Part shown: positions 8,694 to 17,027 of the stretch, piece after piece
How positions within the stretch are numbered: the stretch's first letter is position 1
How the letters are laid out: every line of letters starts with the position of its first letter
NCBI GenBank assembly: GCA_030432635.1
Contig: JAUIMB010000004.1
Coordinates: forward strand, 62,001 to 126,000
Length of the DNA: 64,000 bases
Source of the DNA: Bacteroidia bacterium
GTDB taxonomy: Bacteria; Bacteroidota; Bacteroidia; Flavobacteriales; Flavobacteriaceae
Direction: 5' to 3'
The notes under the pieces: generated by a model
Database searches by the model: none
The model's input: only the letters and a program-made list of their open reading frames with translations
What the model was told of the DNA's origin: nothing
Position numbers and translations under genes: made by a program

Positions 8694-10685
8694 TTAGTCT
8701 TCTTTTTCGATTTCAACTTCAGGCTCGGTTTCTGTTTTTTCCTCAGGTTTAGGTTCGGAAAGTTCTTTTTTCTCGAATGGACGCTTTCCAAAAATTACTT
8801 CTAGGTTATCCTTAAAGATGACTTCTTTTTCAAGAAGTACTTCGGCTAATTCTGTGAGTTTGTCCTTATGTTGTTCCAGCAGATTTACAGCACGTTGGTA
8901 TTGTTCTTCAATGATGTCTGAAATTTCCTTGTCGATCAATTCTGCAGTTTGCTCACTGTAAGGTTTAGTAAATCCATATTCCGATTGTCCTGAAGAATCG
9001 TAATAGGTAAGGTTACCAACTTTATCGCTCAAACCATAAATAGTGACCATTGCGCGAGCTTGTTTGGTTACTTTTTCAAGGTCACTCAATGCACCTGTTG
9101 AAATTTTATTGAAAATAACTTTTTCAGCAGCTCGTCCACCAAGTGCAGCACACATTTCATCCAACATTTGTTCGGGTCTTACGATCAATCGTTCTTCTGG
9201 TAAATACCAAGCGGCACCCAAGGATTGCCCTCGAGGAACAATGGTTACTTTAACCAAAGGAGCAGCATGCTCTAACATCCAACTAACGGTAGCATGACCA
9301 GCTTCATGATAGGCAATGGCCTTTTTTTCTTCCTTGGTAATGATCTTGTTTTTCTTTTCAAGTCCACCAACAATTCGATCTACAGCATCGAGAAAATCTT
9401 GTTTTCCAACGGCTTTCTTACCATTACGTGCAGCAATAAGGGCAGCTTCGTTGCACACGTTTGCAATATCAGCACCCGAAAATCCTGGTGTTTGTTTTGC
9501 TAGAAAATCGACATCTAGTTTTTCGGATTGCTTAATTGGTCTCAAATGCACTTCAAAAATTTCTTTTCGTTCACGTACATCTGGAAGATCAACAAAAATT
9601 TGTCTGTCAAAACGACCAGCACGCATAAGAGCTTTGTCTAAAACATCAGCTCGGTTGGTGGCTGCCAAAACAATAACATTGGTATTGGTTCCAAAACCAT
9701 CCATTTCAGTCAATAGCTGGTTTAGTGTATTTTCGCGTTCATCGTTAGATCCCGAAAAATTACTTTTTCCTCTAGCTCTACCAATAGCATCGATTTCATC
9801 AATAAAAATAATAGCAGGCGATTTTTCTTTAGCCTGTTTAAATAAATCCCTTACACGAGAGGCACCAACACCAACAAACATTTCGACAAAGTCTGAACCA
9901 GATAAGGAGAAGAAAGGGACTTTGGCCTCTCCAGCAACGGCTTTCGCGAGTAAGGTTTTACCTGTTCCTGGTTGACCAACCAATAAAGCGCCTTTAGGTA
10001 TTTTTCCACCAAGGGATGTGTATTTTTCAGGGTTTTTTAAGAAATCAACGATTTCTTGCACTTCTTCCTTGGCACCTTCCAGTCCTGCCACATCCTTGAA
10101 AGAGGTTTTTACATCTGTTTTTTCATCGAAGAGCTTGGCTTTGGATTTTCCTATATTGAAAATTTGTCCACCAGCACCACCACCAGCACCGCCAGACATA
10201 CGTCTCATGATAAAAATCCAGACACCTATGATTAAAATGAATGGAAGTAAGGAGAACAATAAGTTTCCGAACAAATTCTCTTCGGTTTTAAATGATACAG
10301 GCACATCAACATTAGGATTGTTCTTATTGATGTTGTTGACTTCATTCTGAAAAATCTCCAATTCACCAAATTCGAATGAATAATTAGGTTGTGCTGTTAC
10401 CGAAGGAATAATGTTGTTGGGTTTTGCTTTTTTATGGATTTCCTTTGAAAGAGCCTCTTTGGTCAAAAACACTCTAGCTTCCCTGTTATTGATTATATCC
10501 AGCCTTGCAACATCGCCTTGTTCCATAAACCCGAAAAAGTCAGAGGGATTGATTTGCTTTGCAGATGATCCTCCAAAACCTCCTGATAAAAATTGGATGC
10601 CCAAAAAAGCAGCAATTACGAGTCCGTAAACCCAATAAGGGCTGAATTTTGGTTTCTTATTTATATTTTTATTGTCTTTTGCCAT
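8694..10685 (-). CDS. ftsH: ATP-dependent zinc metalloprotease FtsH
   Basis: The 663-residue protein shows the full FtsH order: two membrane helices (about 16-34 and 138-160) around a periplasmic domain, Walker A GQPGTGKT (237-244), Walker B IIFIDEID (292-299), the SRH region ending RAGRFDRQ (~355-362), and the zinc protease motif HEAGH (460-464). A Gly-rich linker (164-173) and a Glu/Pro-rich C-terminal tail are lineage features. It degrades short-lived and misassembled membrane proteins at the inner membrane. It follows rsfS by 36 nt and precedes LUD-cdsA-psd. In E. coli FtsH controls lipid A synthesis, so linkage to phospholipid genes is suggestive (inference). Confidence 0.96.
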   Translation of the reverse strand: MAKDNKNINKKPKFSPYWVYGLVIAAFLGIQFLSGGFGGSSAKQINPSDFFGFMEQGDVARLDIINNREARVFLTKEALSKEIHKKAKPNNIIPSVTAQPNYSFEFGELEIFQNEVNNINKNNPNVDVPVSFKTEENLFGNLLFSLLPFILIIGVWIFIMRRMSGGAGGGAGGQIFNIGKSKAKLFDEKTDVKTSFKDVAGLEGAKEEVQEIVDFLKNPEKYTSLGGKIPKGALLVGQPGTGKTLLAKAVAGEAKVPFFSLSGSDFVEMFVGVGASRVRDLFKQAKEKSPAIIFIDEIDAIGRARGKSNFSGSNDERENTLNQLLTEMDGFGTNTNVIVLAATNRADVLDKALMRAGRFDRQIFVDLPDVRERKEIFEVHLRPIKQSEKLDVDFLAKQTPGFSGADIANVCNEAALIAARNGKKAVGKQDFLDAVDRIVGGLEKKNKIITKEEKKAIAYHEAGHATVSWMLEHAAPLVKVTIVPRGQSLGAAWYLPEERLIVRPEQMLDEMCAALGGRAAEKVIFNKISTGALSDLEKVTKQARAMVTIYGLSDKVGNLTYYDSSGQSEYGFTKPYSEQTAELIDKEISDIIEEQYQRAVNLLEQHKDKLTELAEVLLEKEVIFKDNLEVIFGKRPFEKKELSEPKPEEKTETEPEVEIEKED

Positions 10686-10721
10686 CTATGATTACCACAA
10701 TCGTGGTTTTGTTTAAAATGT

Positions 10722-11093
10722 TTAATAACTGGTTTCTATAATTGTTGTTTTAGCATCTCCCCAAAGACTTTCAATGTCATAATAATCCCTGATATGCTTT
10801 TGGAATACATGAACAACAACATTCACATAGTCGATCAAGACCCATTCGGCATTATCGCTTCCTTCAACATGCCAAGGGTTGTCTTTATGTGTTTTACTGA
10901 CTTTCTTTTGAATGGAACTTACAATGGCATTTACTTGTGTGTTTGAGCTTCCTTCACAAATAACAAAGTAGTCGCAAACTGTATTTTCAATTTCTCTCAA
11001 ATCTAAGATCGTAATCTCTTTTCCTTTTACATCTTCTATTCCAGCAATTACTGTACTAATGAGTTGATCTGGGCTCGTATTTTTTTTCGCCAT
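10722..11093 (-). CDS. rsfS: Ribosome silencing factor RsfS
   Basis: The 123-residue protein matches RsfS/Iojap in length and motifs: KGKEITILDLREIE, CDYFVICEGSSNTQVNAI, then PWHVEGSDNAEWVLIDYVNVVVHVF, ending with the YYDIESLWGDA helix. It binds ribosomal protein uL14 and blocks subunit joining when nutrients are short. It is the first gene of the minus-strand ftsH/lipid cluster. A TAACTTTG element lies about 20 nt upstream, with predicted transcription start around 11107, giving a short leader. Confidence 0.92.
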   Translation of the reverse strand: MAKKNTSPDQLISTVIAGIEDVKGKEITILDLREIENTVCDYFVICEGSSNTQVNAIVSSIQKKVSKTHKDNPWHVEGSDNAEWVLIDYVNVVVHVFQKHIRDYYDIESLWGDAKTTIIETSY

Positions 11094-11113
11094 TAAATTG
11101 ATTTAATTTTGTG

Positions 11114-11121
11114 CAAAGTTA
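11114..11121 (-). promoter_or_regulatory. Predicted -7 element (TAACTTTG) of rsfS
   Basis: Exact TAnnTTTG match on the minus strand, 20 nt before the rsfS ATG. Just upstream (11131-11150) a 9-bp unit AGTTCTTAT is repeated in tandem, covering the expected -33 region; it could be a binding site. Confidence 0.45.
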
Positions 11122-11188
11122 TTATTTTTTTAGTTCTTATAAGTTCTTATTCCTCTTAAGAAAGATATAAATTTTCGAATTCTTACGC

Positions 11189-11920
11189 ATGCACATAATC
11201 AAACTTAATGCCATCGATTCTACGAACACCTATTTAAGGCAGTTGAGCAGTTTTGATAAATTGGAAGATTATACGGTTGTAATGGCAGATTCTCAATCGA
11301 ATGGTCGTGGACAAATAGGAACAAAATGGTGCTCTGAAGCCGGTAAAAACCTGACTGTCAGTGTTTTTGTGGATGTTTCATTTTTGTCTTTAGCGCATAG
11401 CTTTTATATTAGTATGGCAGCTTCATTAGCTATTTATGAAGCTTTAAAACAGTTTCAAATCAAGCAAGTAAAGGTTAAATGGCCAAACGACATTTTGGCA
11501 GACCAAAAGAAAGTTTCTGGTGTGTTAATAGAAAATGTCATAAAAAATAATAAGTTAAAGGGCAGTATTATTGGTTTTGGGCTGAATGTTAACCAAAGAC
11601 ATTTTACAAATTTACCTCAAGCAACCTCAATGCGGTTACAATCTGGTGGTGTATACAATCGAGATGAAGTGTTGGATCAGGTTTTAAGATTCCTAAAGCA
11701 ATATATTGATATGTTAAGACATGGACATCTCGAAACACTGAAAGCGTTGTACGAATCAAAACTTTTTAGAAAAAATAAACCGTCAACATTTGAAGATGCC
11801 AAAGGTCATTTGTTTTCAGGTTATATAAAAGGTGTTTCAACATCTGGCCATCTATTGGTGTTGATTGTAGATGGTGTTGTTAAGTCTTTTGATCTAAAGG
11901 AAGTAAAACTCCTGTATTGA
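11189..11920 (+). CDS. birA: Biotin--[acetyl-CoA-carboxylase] ligase
   Basis: The 243-residue protein is a catalytic-only BirA: no N-terminal winged helix is present, so it should not act as a repressor. Visible landmarks are IDSTNTYLR, the biotinyl-AMP loop NGRGQIGTKW (~38-47), VKWPNDIL (~98-105), KKVSGVLIE and GFGLNVNQ, plus a C-terminal SH3-like domain. It activates biotin with ATP and transfers it to the biotin carboxyl carrier protein. Divergent from rsfS with 95 nt between the starts. Confidence 0.92.
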   Translation: MHIIKLNAIDSTNTYLRQLSSFDKLEDYTVVMADSQSNGRGQIGTKWCSEAGKNLTVSVFVDVSFLSLAHSFYISMAASLAIYEALKQFQIKQVKVKWPNDILADQKKVSGVLIENVIKNNKLKGSIIGFGLNVNQRHFTNLPQATSMRLQSGGVYNRDEVLDQVLRFLKQYIDMLRHGHLETLKALYESKLFRKNKPSTFEDAKGHLFSGYIKGVSTSGHLLVLIVDGVVKSFDLKEVKLLY

Positions 11921-12055
11921 ACTCTTTTTGACTTTTTCTATCCCAAGAGGTCAATTTTTCCTACAAGATTTGGCTTTCAAAAGTGTTTTGCCTAGACACA
12001 TTTCAACTCTACCTCCATTGAAACAATAAGTCAAAATATGTTGTTGATTGATCAA

Positions 12056-12451
12056 TTAAACTTGTGCTGGCATATTGCCAACTAAAGTTTCAATAAACTT
12101 ATTTATAGGTCCTTTGATCATCATGGCCATCATGGCGTTGAATTCGCCTTCAAAAACCAATGCCACATCACTTTCATTTTCAGTAATTTCAGTGATATTT
12201 GCAGTTAATGAAAAATCCAATTTACCACCTGCAGCTCCTAAAACAATTTTATGTGGTGCGATTGCTTCTTTCTTTTTCAAGACGATTTCAGGCATGCCTT
12301 TTAAAGCGAACAAAAATTTATCATCTTCCAAAACCTCAAACTTACTAATGTTTTCAGGCATGAGTTTTTCGAAATTTTTTACGTCAGATAAGAAGTCAAA
12401 GGTCTCTTGAGCCGATTTGTTTATGGTTGTTTTTGGTGATTCTAGTTTCAT
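12056..12451 (-). CDS. SRPBCC-family protein linked to pyrE
   Basis: The 131-residue protein starts LESPKTTINKSAQETFDFLSDVKNFEKLMPENI, the typical entry to a START/Bet v 1-like (SRPBCC) fold, followed by beta strands and a C-terminal helix (NKFIETLVGNMPAQV). Such proteins form a hydrophobic pocket for lipids or other ligands; here the ligand is unknown. It lies 31 nt downstream of pyrE on the same strand, a linkage I recall from other Flavobacteriaceae (recollection, not checked). No link to pyrimidine synthesis is evident from the sequence itself. Confidence 0.7.
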   Translation of the reverse strand: MKLESPKTTINKSAQETFDFLSDVKNFEKLMPENISKFEVLEDDKFLFALKGMPEIVLKKKEAIAPHKIVLGAAGGKLDFSLTANITEITENESDVALVFEGEFNAMMAMMIKGPINKFIETLVGNMPAQV

Positions 12452-12482
12452 AAGTGTGTGAATTGTGTTCGGTTAGGTCATA

Positions 12483-13127
12483 TCAAATAGCGTTCCATTC
12501 GCTCGGATTGGCATTCCAACGTGTCAAAACTTCCTGTTCCTTGGCAGTAATATAGTTTGTATCCACAGCTTGTTCGAGTAGATTTTCATAATTGCTTAAA
12601 GTATGAAGATCGACATTGGCATTTCCGAAGTTTTGTTCAGCAATTTCAAATCCGTATGAGAAAATAGCCACCATGCCCTTAACATTGACCTTAGCTTCTT
12701 TAAGCGCCTTCACGGCATTTAAGCTGCTTTTTCCGGTACTTATGAGGTCCTCTACAACCACAACATTTTGTCCTGCTTCTACAAATCCTTCAATTTGATT
12801 TTGTCTTCCGTGGGATTTGGGCTCTGGTCTAACGTATACAAACGGTAAGCCAAGATATTCTGCCACAAGAATGCCTATACCAATGGCTCCTGTGGCAACA
12901 CCAGCAATAACATCCACTTTGCCATAATGGTTGGCAATGTGTTTTCCCATAGTTTCACGAATGTACGTTCTAATTTGCGGAAAGGATAATACGATGCGGT
13001 TGTCACAATATATGGGTGATTTCCAACCGGAAGCCCATGTGAAAGGGTCGTTTGGTTGGAGTTTTATCGCATGGATTTGCAATAAAACTTCTGCGGTTTT
13101 TTTTGCGGTATCTTTGTCAAAAATCAT
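12483..13127 (-). CDS. pyrE: Orotate phosphoribosyltransferase
   Basis: The 214-residue protein has the OPRTase order: an N-terminal hood (FTWASGWKSPIYCDNR, ~29-44), VDVIAGVATGAIGIGILVA (~71-89), the catalytic loop region RPEPKSHGRQNQIEG (~100-114) and the PRPP-binding VVVVEDLISTGKS (122-134). It makes orotidine 5'-phosphate from orotate and PRPP in de novo pyrimidine synthesis. The ATG lies only 4 nt after a minus-strand TAATTTTG element, so the mRNA may be almost leaderless. Followed by the SRPBCC gene. Confidence 0.95.
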   Translation of the reverse strand: MIFDKDTAKKTAEVLLQIHAIKLQPNDPFTWASGWKSPIYCDNRIVLSFPQIRTYIRETMGKHIANHYGKVDVIAGVATGAIGIGILVAEYLGLPFVYVRPEPKSHGRQNQIEGFVEAGQNVVVVEDLISTGKSSLNAVKALKEAKVNVKGMVAIFSYGFEIAEQNFGNANVDLHTLSNYENLLEQAVDTNYITAKEQEVLTRWNANPSEWNAI

Positions 13128-13131
13128 GCTG

Positions 13132-13139
13132 CAAAATTA
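13132..13139 (-). promoter_or_regulatory. Predicted -7 element (TAATTTTG) of pyrE
   Basis: TAnnTTTG match on the minus strand. A TTG (plus-strand 13157-13159) lies 17 bp upstream, matching the Bacteroidota TTG-N17-20-TAnnTTTG pattern. Only 4 nt separate the element from the pyrE ATG. Confidence 0.5.
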
Positions 13140-13180
13140 AGCTTTTAAAATGAGTTCAATGAAAAGAATTTTAAAAATGA

Positions 13181-13188
13181 TATTTTTG
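13181..13188 (+). promoter_or_regulatory. Predicted -7 element (TATTTTTG) of the Nudix gene
   Basis: TAnnTTTG match 25 nt before the ATG at 13214, in the pyrE/Nudix divergent gap. No clear TTG at the -33 position. Confidence 0.35.
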
Positions 13189-13213
13189 CTAAGTAATACT
13201 CCAAACCCTATTT

Positions 13214-13795
13214 ATGATTCACGTTTTTGTTAATGACAAGCCTATTGTATTGACAACTGTAGTTGAGCAGGAAGATGGCTTTAAAAATTACTTGTTGTCA
13301 ACCGTCAATATTGGTAAAGTGATCAAAGAACTGAATACGACTTCGCTCCAATCGGCAAGACTTATCGGTAACAGTGATAAAAAACTTCTAAAGAAATTCC
13401 TGAAGCTTTTGCCCAATGTTGTAGCAGGAGGCGGAAAGGTTTATAATCAGGACAATAAGGTGCTGTTTATATATAGAAATGATAAGTGGGATCTACCCAA
13501 GGGTAAAATTGAAGGAGATGAAACCATTGAGTGTACAGCAGTTCGAGAAGTCGAAGAGGAAACAGGAGTGAGTGGATTGAGCATTACCAAACCACTTTCT
13601 ACCACCTATCATATTTTTAAGCGCAATGGAAAGCATAAGATTAAAATCACCTATTGGTTTGAAATGAAAACCACTTTTAGCGGTGAACTTTTTCCTCAGG
13701 AAAAAGAGGGTATAACCAAGGTAGCTTGGTTGGATAGTGACCAAAGCAATGAAGCTTTGAAGAATAGTTACGCCAATATTAGAATACTAGTTTAA
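13214..13795 (+). CDS. Nudix hydrolase with N-terminal extension
   Basis: The 193-residue protein holds a complete Nudix box (G-x5-E-x7-REVEEETGV) at about residues 96-118 of a domain starting near residue 70 (GGGKVYNQDNKVLF, WDLPKGKIEGDET). The first ~68 residues are a separate beta/alpha segment not needed for the box. The DLPKGK segment and neighbours resemble the diadenosine polyphosphate / nucleotide-clearing branch, but the substrate cannot be named. Its stop is 5 nt from the convergent M14 peptidase stop. Confidence 0.85.
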   Translation: MIHVFVNDKPIVLTTVVEQEDGFKNYLLSTVNIGKVIKELNTTSLQSARLIGNSDKKLLKKFLKLLPNVVAGGGKVYNQDNKVLFIYRNDKWDLPKGKIEGDETIECTAVREVEEETGVSGLSITKPLSTTYHIFKRNGKHKIKITYWFEMKTTFSGELFPQEKEGITKVAWLDSDQSNEALKNSYANIRILV

Positions 13796-13800
13796 TAGTT

Positions 13801-15534
13801 TCAATCTAGTCTGTAAATAGGATATTGTAAATGAGCAGACTCATAGTGCTCACTTTTTTTATGTAACCAATCCAATTGTGCATACCAATTTTCGGCGAAG
13901 TCTTTATCATACGTTTTTTTTAGATTGAATTCTATTTGCAATTTCGGGTTTTGTTTGAGTAGTTGTAAGGCTTTGTCTTCCCATACGTAAGGTGAAAACC
14001 CTTCTTTCTGTTGTAAAATCGTGTCGAAGAAATTCCAACTAAAAAATGAATCTTGCGCTTGAGGTTCCAAAGTCTCTACAAGATATCTCAAGGAATATTG
14101 ATCGGTAAATACTATAAAATCCCCTTTTCTAAAAGCCACTTTTTCCGTAGACGAAACGACTTGTGTATTGTAATGTGGATAATGACCTTCGTAGGCTTGC
14201 TTTCGTGTTTCAAAATCCTTTATTCGATAGGAAGTCACTGATATTGTAGAATCCTTATCCATAGGAGTCATCTCAACATTGTTAAGTTCAAGAAGTTCGA
14301 TAACATTCCACCAACCTTGAGGAATGATGTATGCTTTTGGGATAGTAACATCCAATTGGGATTTCATGAAATCTTGATATTTAATTGGTTTTGTAAATGC
14401 CTTGTTTCTATCATACTTTAAACGTTGCATGCCAGTGATTTCACTTTCAATCATTTCACCTTCATAACCTTTAAATTGTAATGTCGAAGATTGTGTAGTA
14501 TCGATGGTCCATTGAATAGGATAAGTCATGGTCGACTGGTATGCCTTGAATGCGTTTTGTCTTAACTCGGAAATTTTAGGACCTTCGGTTTCGGTAATTT
14601 CAATCATGGTTTTCATAATCTCGTAGGTGCCTTCCACACGTTGCTTGTAAGGTTTGAGCATATGGGTTTCGACCATCATTCCTAGGGTGTTCCACAAACT
14701 TGTGTAGCCAGTTGAATATCGAGGCGTATCCATAAACTGACTGAAACCATTATCAGGAGTTCTGTTGAAGACATTCACATAAGGTGTAATGTCCCAGTTT
14801 TGTTCTGAAAGTTTTTGTTCTAATTGAGGCCTAAGCGCTTCATGGAGGAAAGTTCCAAGTTCACCACCAAGTTTGTTATGTTGCGTAAATAGATGTGTTA
14901 ATGTGTATTGATAATCGGCACCATTGCTCACATGATTGTCGATAAAGACATCAGGTTGTACCAAATGGAATATTTTAGCAAAGGTCTTGGCGTTTTTAGT
15001 GTCATTTTTGATAAAATCACGATTGAGGTCATAATTTCTCGCATTTCCTCTAAACCCATAAGACTTAGGGCCATTTTGATTGGTTCTTGTTGTGGAATTT
15101 CGATTAAGGCTTCCACCGATATTATAGACAGGAATGGTAACTAAAACAGTAGCTTCAGGCATGTTGATTTTTCCCTGAACTAGGTCGCGAAATAAAAGCA
15201 TGGTAGCATCAATACCATCCGACTCACCTGGATGAATACCATTGTTGATCAACATTATTCGTTTGTTTTTTCGGATGTGTTGAAAATCGAAATCAGCATC
15301 AGGATTTAAAGTGACCAAATGAAGTGGTCTGCCAGAATCTGTATCACCTATACTAATGATTTTTACGGCCTCATAGGCTTCGGCTAAATGTTCATAAAAT
15401 GAAATTACCTCTTTGTAAGTACTGGTTTCTGTTCCATTCGAGTGCTCAAATCTAGTACTAAAATCAAATTGTACTTGTTGGTTTTCAGAAGAACACGATA
15501 TGAGAATGGCAAATAGTAGCGCAAATCTTTTCAT
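13801..15534 (-). CDS. M14-family zinc carboxypeptidase lipoprotein
   Basis: The 577-residue protein begins with a lipoprotein signal (lipobox ILISC at ~11-15). The M14 domain (~40-330) shows the zinc ligands His and Glu in GIHPGESDG, the substrate-binding Asn-Arg in NARNYDLNRDF, the third zinc ligand His in FIDNHVSNG, and a candidate catalytic Glu in MMVETHMLKPY. A further ~240 residues form a C-terminal domain without an obvious name. The family removes C-terminal residues or trims peptides. As a lipoprotein it should sit in the outer membrane or periplasm. Its promoter region overlaps that of the divergent STAS-like gene. Confidence 0.85.
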   Translation of the reverse strand: MKRFALLFAILISCSSENQQVQFDFSTRFEHSNGTETSTYKEVISFYEHLAEAYEAVKIISIGDTDSGRPLHLVTLNPDADFDFQHIRKNKRIMLINNGIHPGESDGIDATMLLFRDLVQGKINMPEATVLVTIPVYNIGGSLNRNSTTRTNQNGPKSYGFRGNARNYDLNRDFIKNDTKNAKTFAKIFHLVQPDVFIDNHVSNGADYQYTLTHLFTQHNKLGGELGTFLHEALRPQLEQKLSEQNWDITPYVNVFNRTPDNGFSQFMDTPRYSTGYTSLWNTLGMMVETHMLKPYKQRVEGTYEIMKTMIEITETEGPKISELRQNAFKAYQSTMTYPIQWTIDTTQSSTLQFKGYEGEMIESEITGMQRLKYDRNKAFTKPIKYQDFMKSQLDVTIPKAYIIPQGWWNVIELLELNNVEMTPMDKDSTISVTSYRIKDFETRKQAYEGHYPHYNTQVVSSTEKVAFRKGDFIVFTDQYSLRYLVETLEPQAQDSFFSWNFFDTILQQKEGFSPYVWEDKALQLLKQNPKLQIEFNLKKTYDKDFAENWYAQLDWLHKKSEHYESAHLQYPIYRLD

Positions 15535-15584
15535 TAGTTTAAGATTTATTCAAGGTTGTTGATATATTGTTCATTTCTTTATTG

Positions 15585-15596
15585 TCGGCATGCCGA
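15585..15596. promoter_or_regulatory. 12-bp perfect palindrome between divergent genes
   Basis: TCGGCATGCCGA, unusually G+C-rich for this intergenic region. It lies next to the overlapping divergent promoter elements at 15604-15622, where an operator would act on both genes. Function not shown. Confidence 0.3.
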
Positions 15597-15603
15597 ACCA
15601 TTC

Positions 15604-15611
15604 CAAAGTTA
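15604..15611 (-). promoter_or_regulatory. Predicted -7 element (TAACTTTG) of the M14 peptidase gene
   Basis: TAnnTTTG match on the minus strand, 69 nt before the ATG at 15534. It lies 3 bp from the divergent plus-strand element, so the two polymerase sites overlap. Confidence 0.4.
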
Positions 15612-15614
15612 ATT

Positions 15615-15622
15615 TAAATTTG
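15615..15622 (+). promoter_or_regulatory. Predicted -7 element (TAAATTTG) of the STAS-like / ctlX pair
   Basis: TAnnTTTG match 26 nt before the ATG at 15649. Confidence 0.4.
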
Positions 15623-15648
15623 GCTCATCCCTCTAAAAACCCTAATTA

Positions 15649-16062
15649 ATGACAACAATAACTTTACCTTTCGGGAAAGTCAATATCATAAACAATGCTA
15701 TAGCAGAAGCCATTATTGATGAAAGTGTGGTAATGACAGCTGATAAGCTAAAGACTTTTCATGATGCTTTATTATCTCATTTTACTTCCCAACCATTTTC
15801 ACTTCTAATCAATAAGGAGAATTCGTATACCTATGACTTTGAAGCACAGCTTAACGTTGGTAGTTTAGATCAAATTGATAAAACTGCTGTTGTAGCCTAT
15901 AGTCAAATTTCAAAATTGGCCACAAGAGTGATTATGTCTATCAATCAAAACAAAAATTGGAATGTCAAAATGTTTGAGGATAGACAGGATGCAATCGATT
16001 GGCTTCTTACATCAAATAAAGAAGGTGAAATTACAGATGAAATCTCTCGCAAAATTGGTTAA
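15649..16062 (+). CDS. Small protein with possible STAS/SpoIIAA-like fold
   Basis: The 137-residue soluble protein has no signal peptide or cysteine. Its alternating strand-helix pattern (TTITLPFGKVNIINNAI, then a helix, SLLINKENSYTYDFEA, then KTAVVAYSQ, and a C-terminal NWNVKMFEDRQDAIDWLL) resembles the SpoIIAA-like STAS fold of Bacteroidota proteins where the last segment ends in an 'F.....A..WL' helix. This is inference from pattern only. It is 26 nt upstream of ctlX and probably co-transcribed. Confidence 0.55.
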   Translation: MTTITLPFGKVNIINNAIAEAIIDESVVMTADKLKTFHDALLSHFTSQPFSLLINKENSYTYDFEAQLNVGSLDQIDKTAVVAYSQISKLATRVIMSINQNKNWNVKMFEDRQDAIDWLLTSNKEGEITDEISRKIG

Positions 16063-16088
16063 TTTTACGGCATTCTAAATTTGATCAC

Positions 16089-17027
16089 ATGTCAATGTCG
16101 CAAACCACTAATACCATTTTGATGATTCGTCCAGTTCGATTTAGGATGAATGAGCAAACAGCCGTGAATAATTATTTTCAGGAAGATTTAGATCTGAAGA
16201 ATGCTGAGATCAATAAAAAAGCCCAAGAAGAGTTTGATGCTTTTGTTGGTAAATTGAGAGCAGTTGGTGTTCATGTTATAGTTGAAAATGATGATTATGA
16301 ACAGGATACTCCAGATTCTATTTTTCCGAATAATTGGGTGAGTTTTCACGAAAATGGTGATGTTGGACTCTATCCTATGTTTGCTGAAAACCGTCGTCGT
16401 GAACGTCGTGAAGATATCATTGAACGATTGGAAAGTGAAGGCTTCAAGATAGAAAATATCATTGATTATACCAGTGCCGAAGAGGAAGATTTATTTTTGG
16501 AAGGTACAGGAAGTTTATTGCTAGACCGTATTAATTCGAAAGCATATTGTGCCTTGTCTCCACGAGCTGATGAAGGCCTGTTTATTGAGTTTTGTGAGGA
16601 TTTTGAATACACACCAGTTGTTTTTACAGCAAATCAAACCGTAGATGGAAAGCGATTACCAATTTATCATACAAATGTTATGATGTGTTTGGCCGAGAAT
16701 TTTTCAGTAATTTGTTTGGATACCATCGATGATAAAAAAGAACGTAAGCATGTCGTTAAAAATCTGAAACAAGATGGGAAAGCCATAATTGAGATTTCTG
16801 AATCCCAAATGCATCAATTTGCAGGTAACATGCTTCAAGTGCAAGGCCATGGAGGACAACGATACCTAGTAATGAGTCAAGCCGCCTACGACAGTTTAAC
16901 GCCAAAACAAATATCTGATATCGAAACGTATTGTCCGATTGTTTCAAGTTCTTTAGAAACAATAGAAACCTGTGGTGGTGGTAGTGCACGTTGTATGATG
17001 GCTGAAGTGTTTTTGCCTCAAGCCTAA
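16089..17027 (+). CDS. ctlX: Citrulline utilization hydrolase CtlX-like amidinotransferase-family protein
   Basis: The 312-residue protein has the pentein/GME signature of the CtlX group: an IRPVRFRMNEQTAVNNYFQ start, the TPDSIFPNNWVSFH segment, YPMFAENRRRERR, an acidic EGTGSLLLDR (~143-152), a His in PIYHTNVMMC and the nucleophilic Cys in CGGGSARCMMAE near the C-terminus. In the family this type hydrolyses citrulline or arginine-like guanidino/ureido groups. A second possible start is the Met two codons later (16095). The 3' end overlaps the convergent CpcT-like gene by 4 nt. Confidence 0.8.
   Translation: MSMSQTTNTILMIRPVRFRMNEQTAVNNYFQEDLDLKNAEINKKAQEEFDAFVGKLRAVGVHVIVENDDYEQDTPDSIFPNNWVSFHENGDVGLYPMFAENRRRERREDIIERLESEGFKIENIIDYTSAEEEDLFLEGTGSLLLDRINSKAYCALSPRADEGLFIEFCEDFEYTPVVFTANQTVDGKRLPIYHTNVMMCLAENFSVICLDTIDDKKERKHVVKNLKQDGKAIIEISESQMHQFAGNMLQVQGHGGQRYLVMSQAAYDSLTPKQISDIETYCPIVSSSLETIETCGGGSARCMMAEVFLPQA

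Noticed and set aside
9316-9975. 219-residue open frame antisense to ftsH
   Set aside because: It lies wholly inside ftsH on the other strand, has no family-like motif, and its low-complexity Ser/Pro composition is expected from the reverse of Glu/Gly-rich codons.
11921-12055. Terminator between birA and the SRPBCC gene
   Set aside because: Only weak, broken inverted repeats (TTGAC / GGTCAA); not enough to call.
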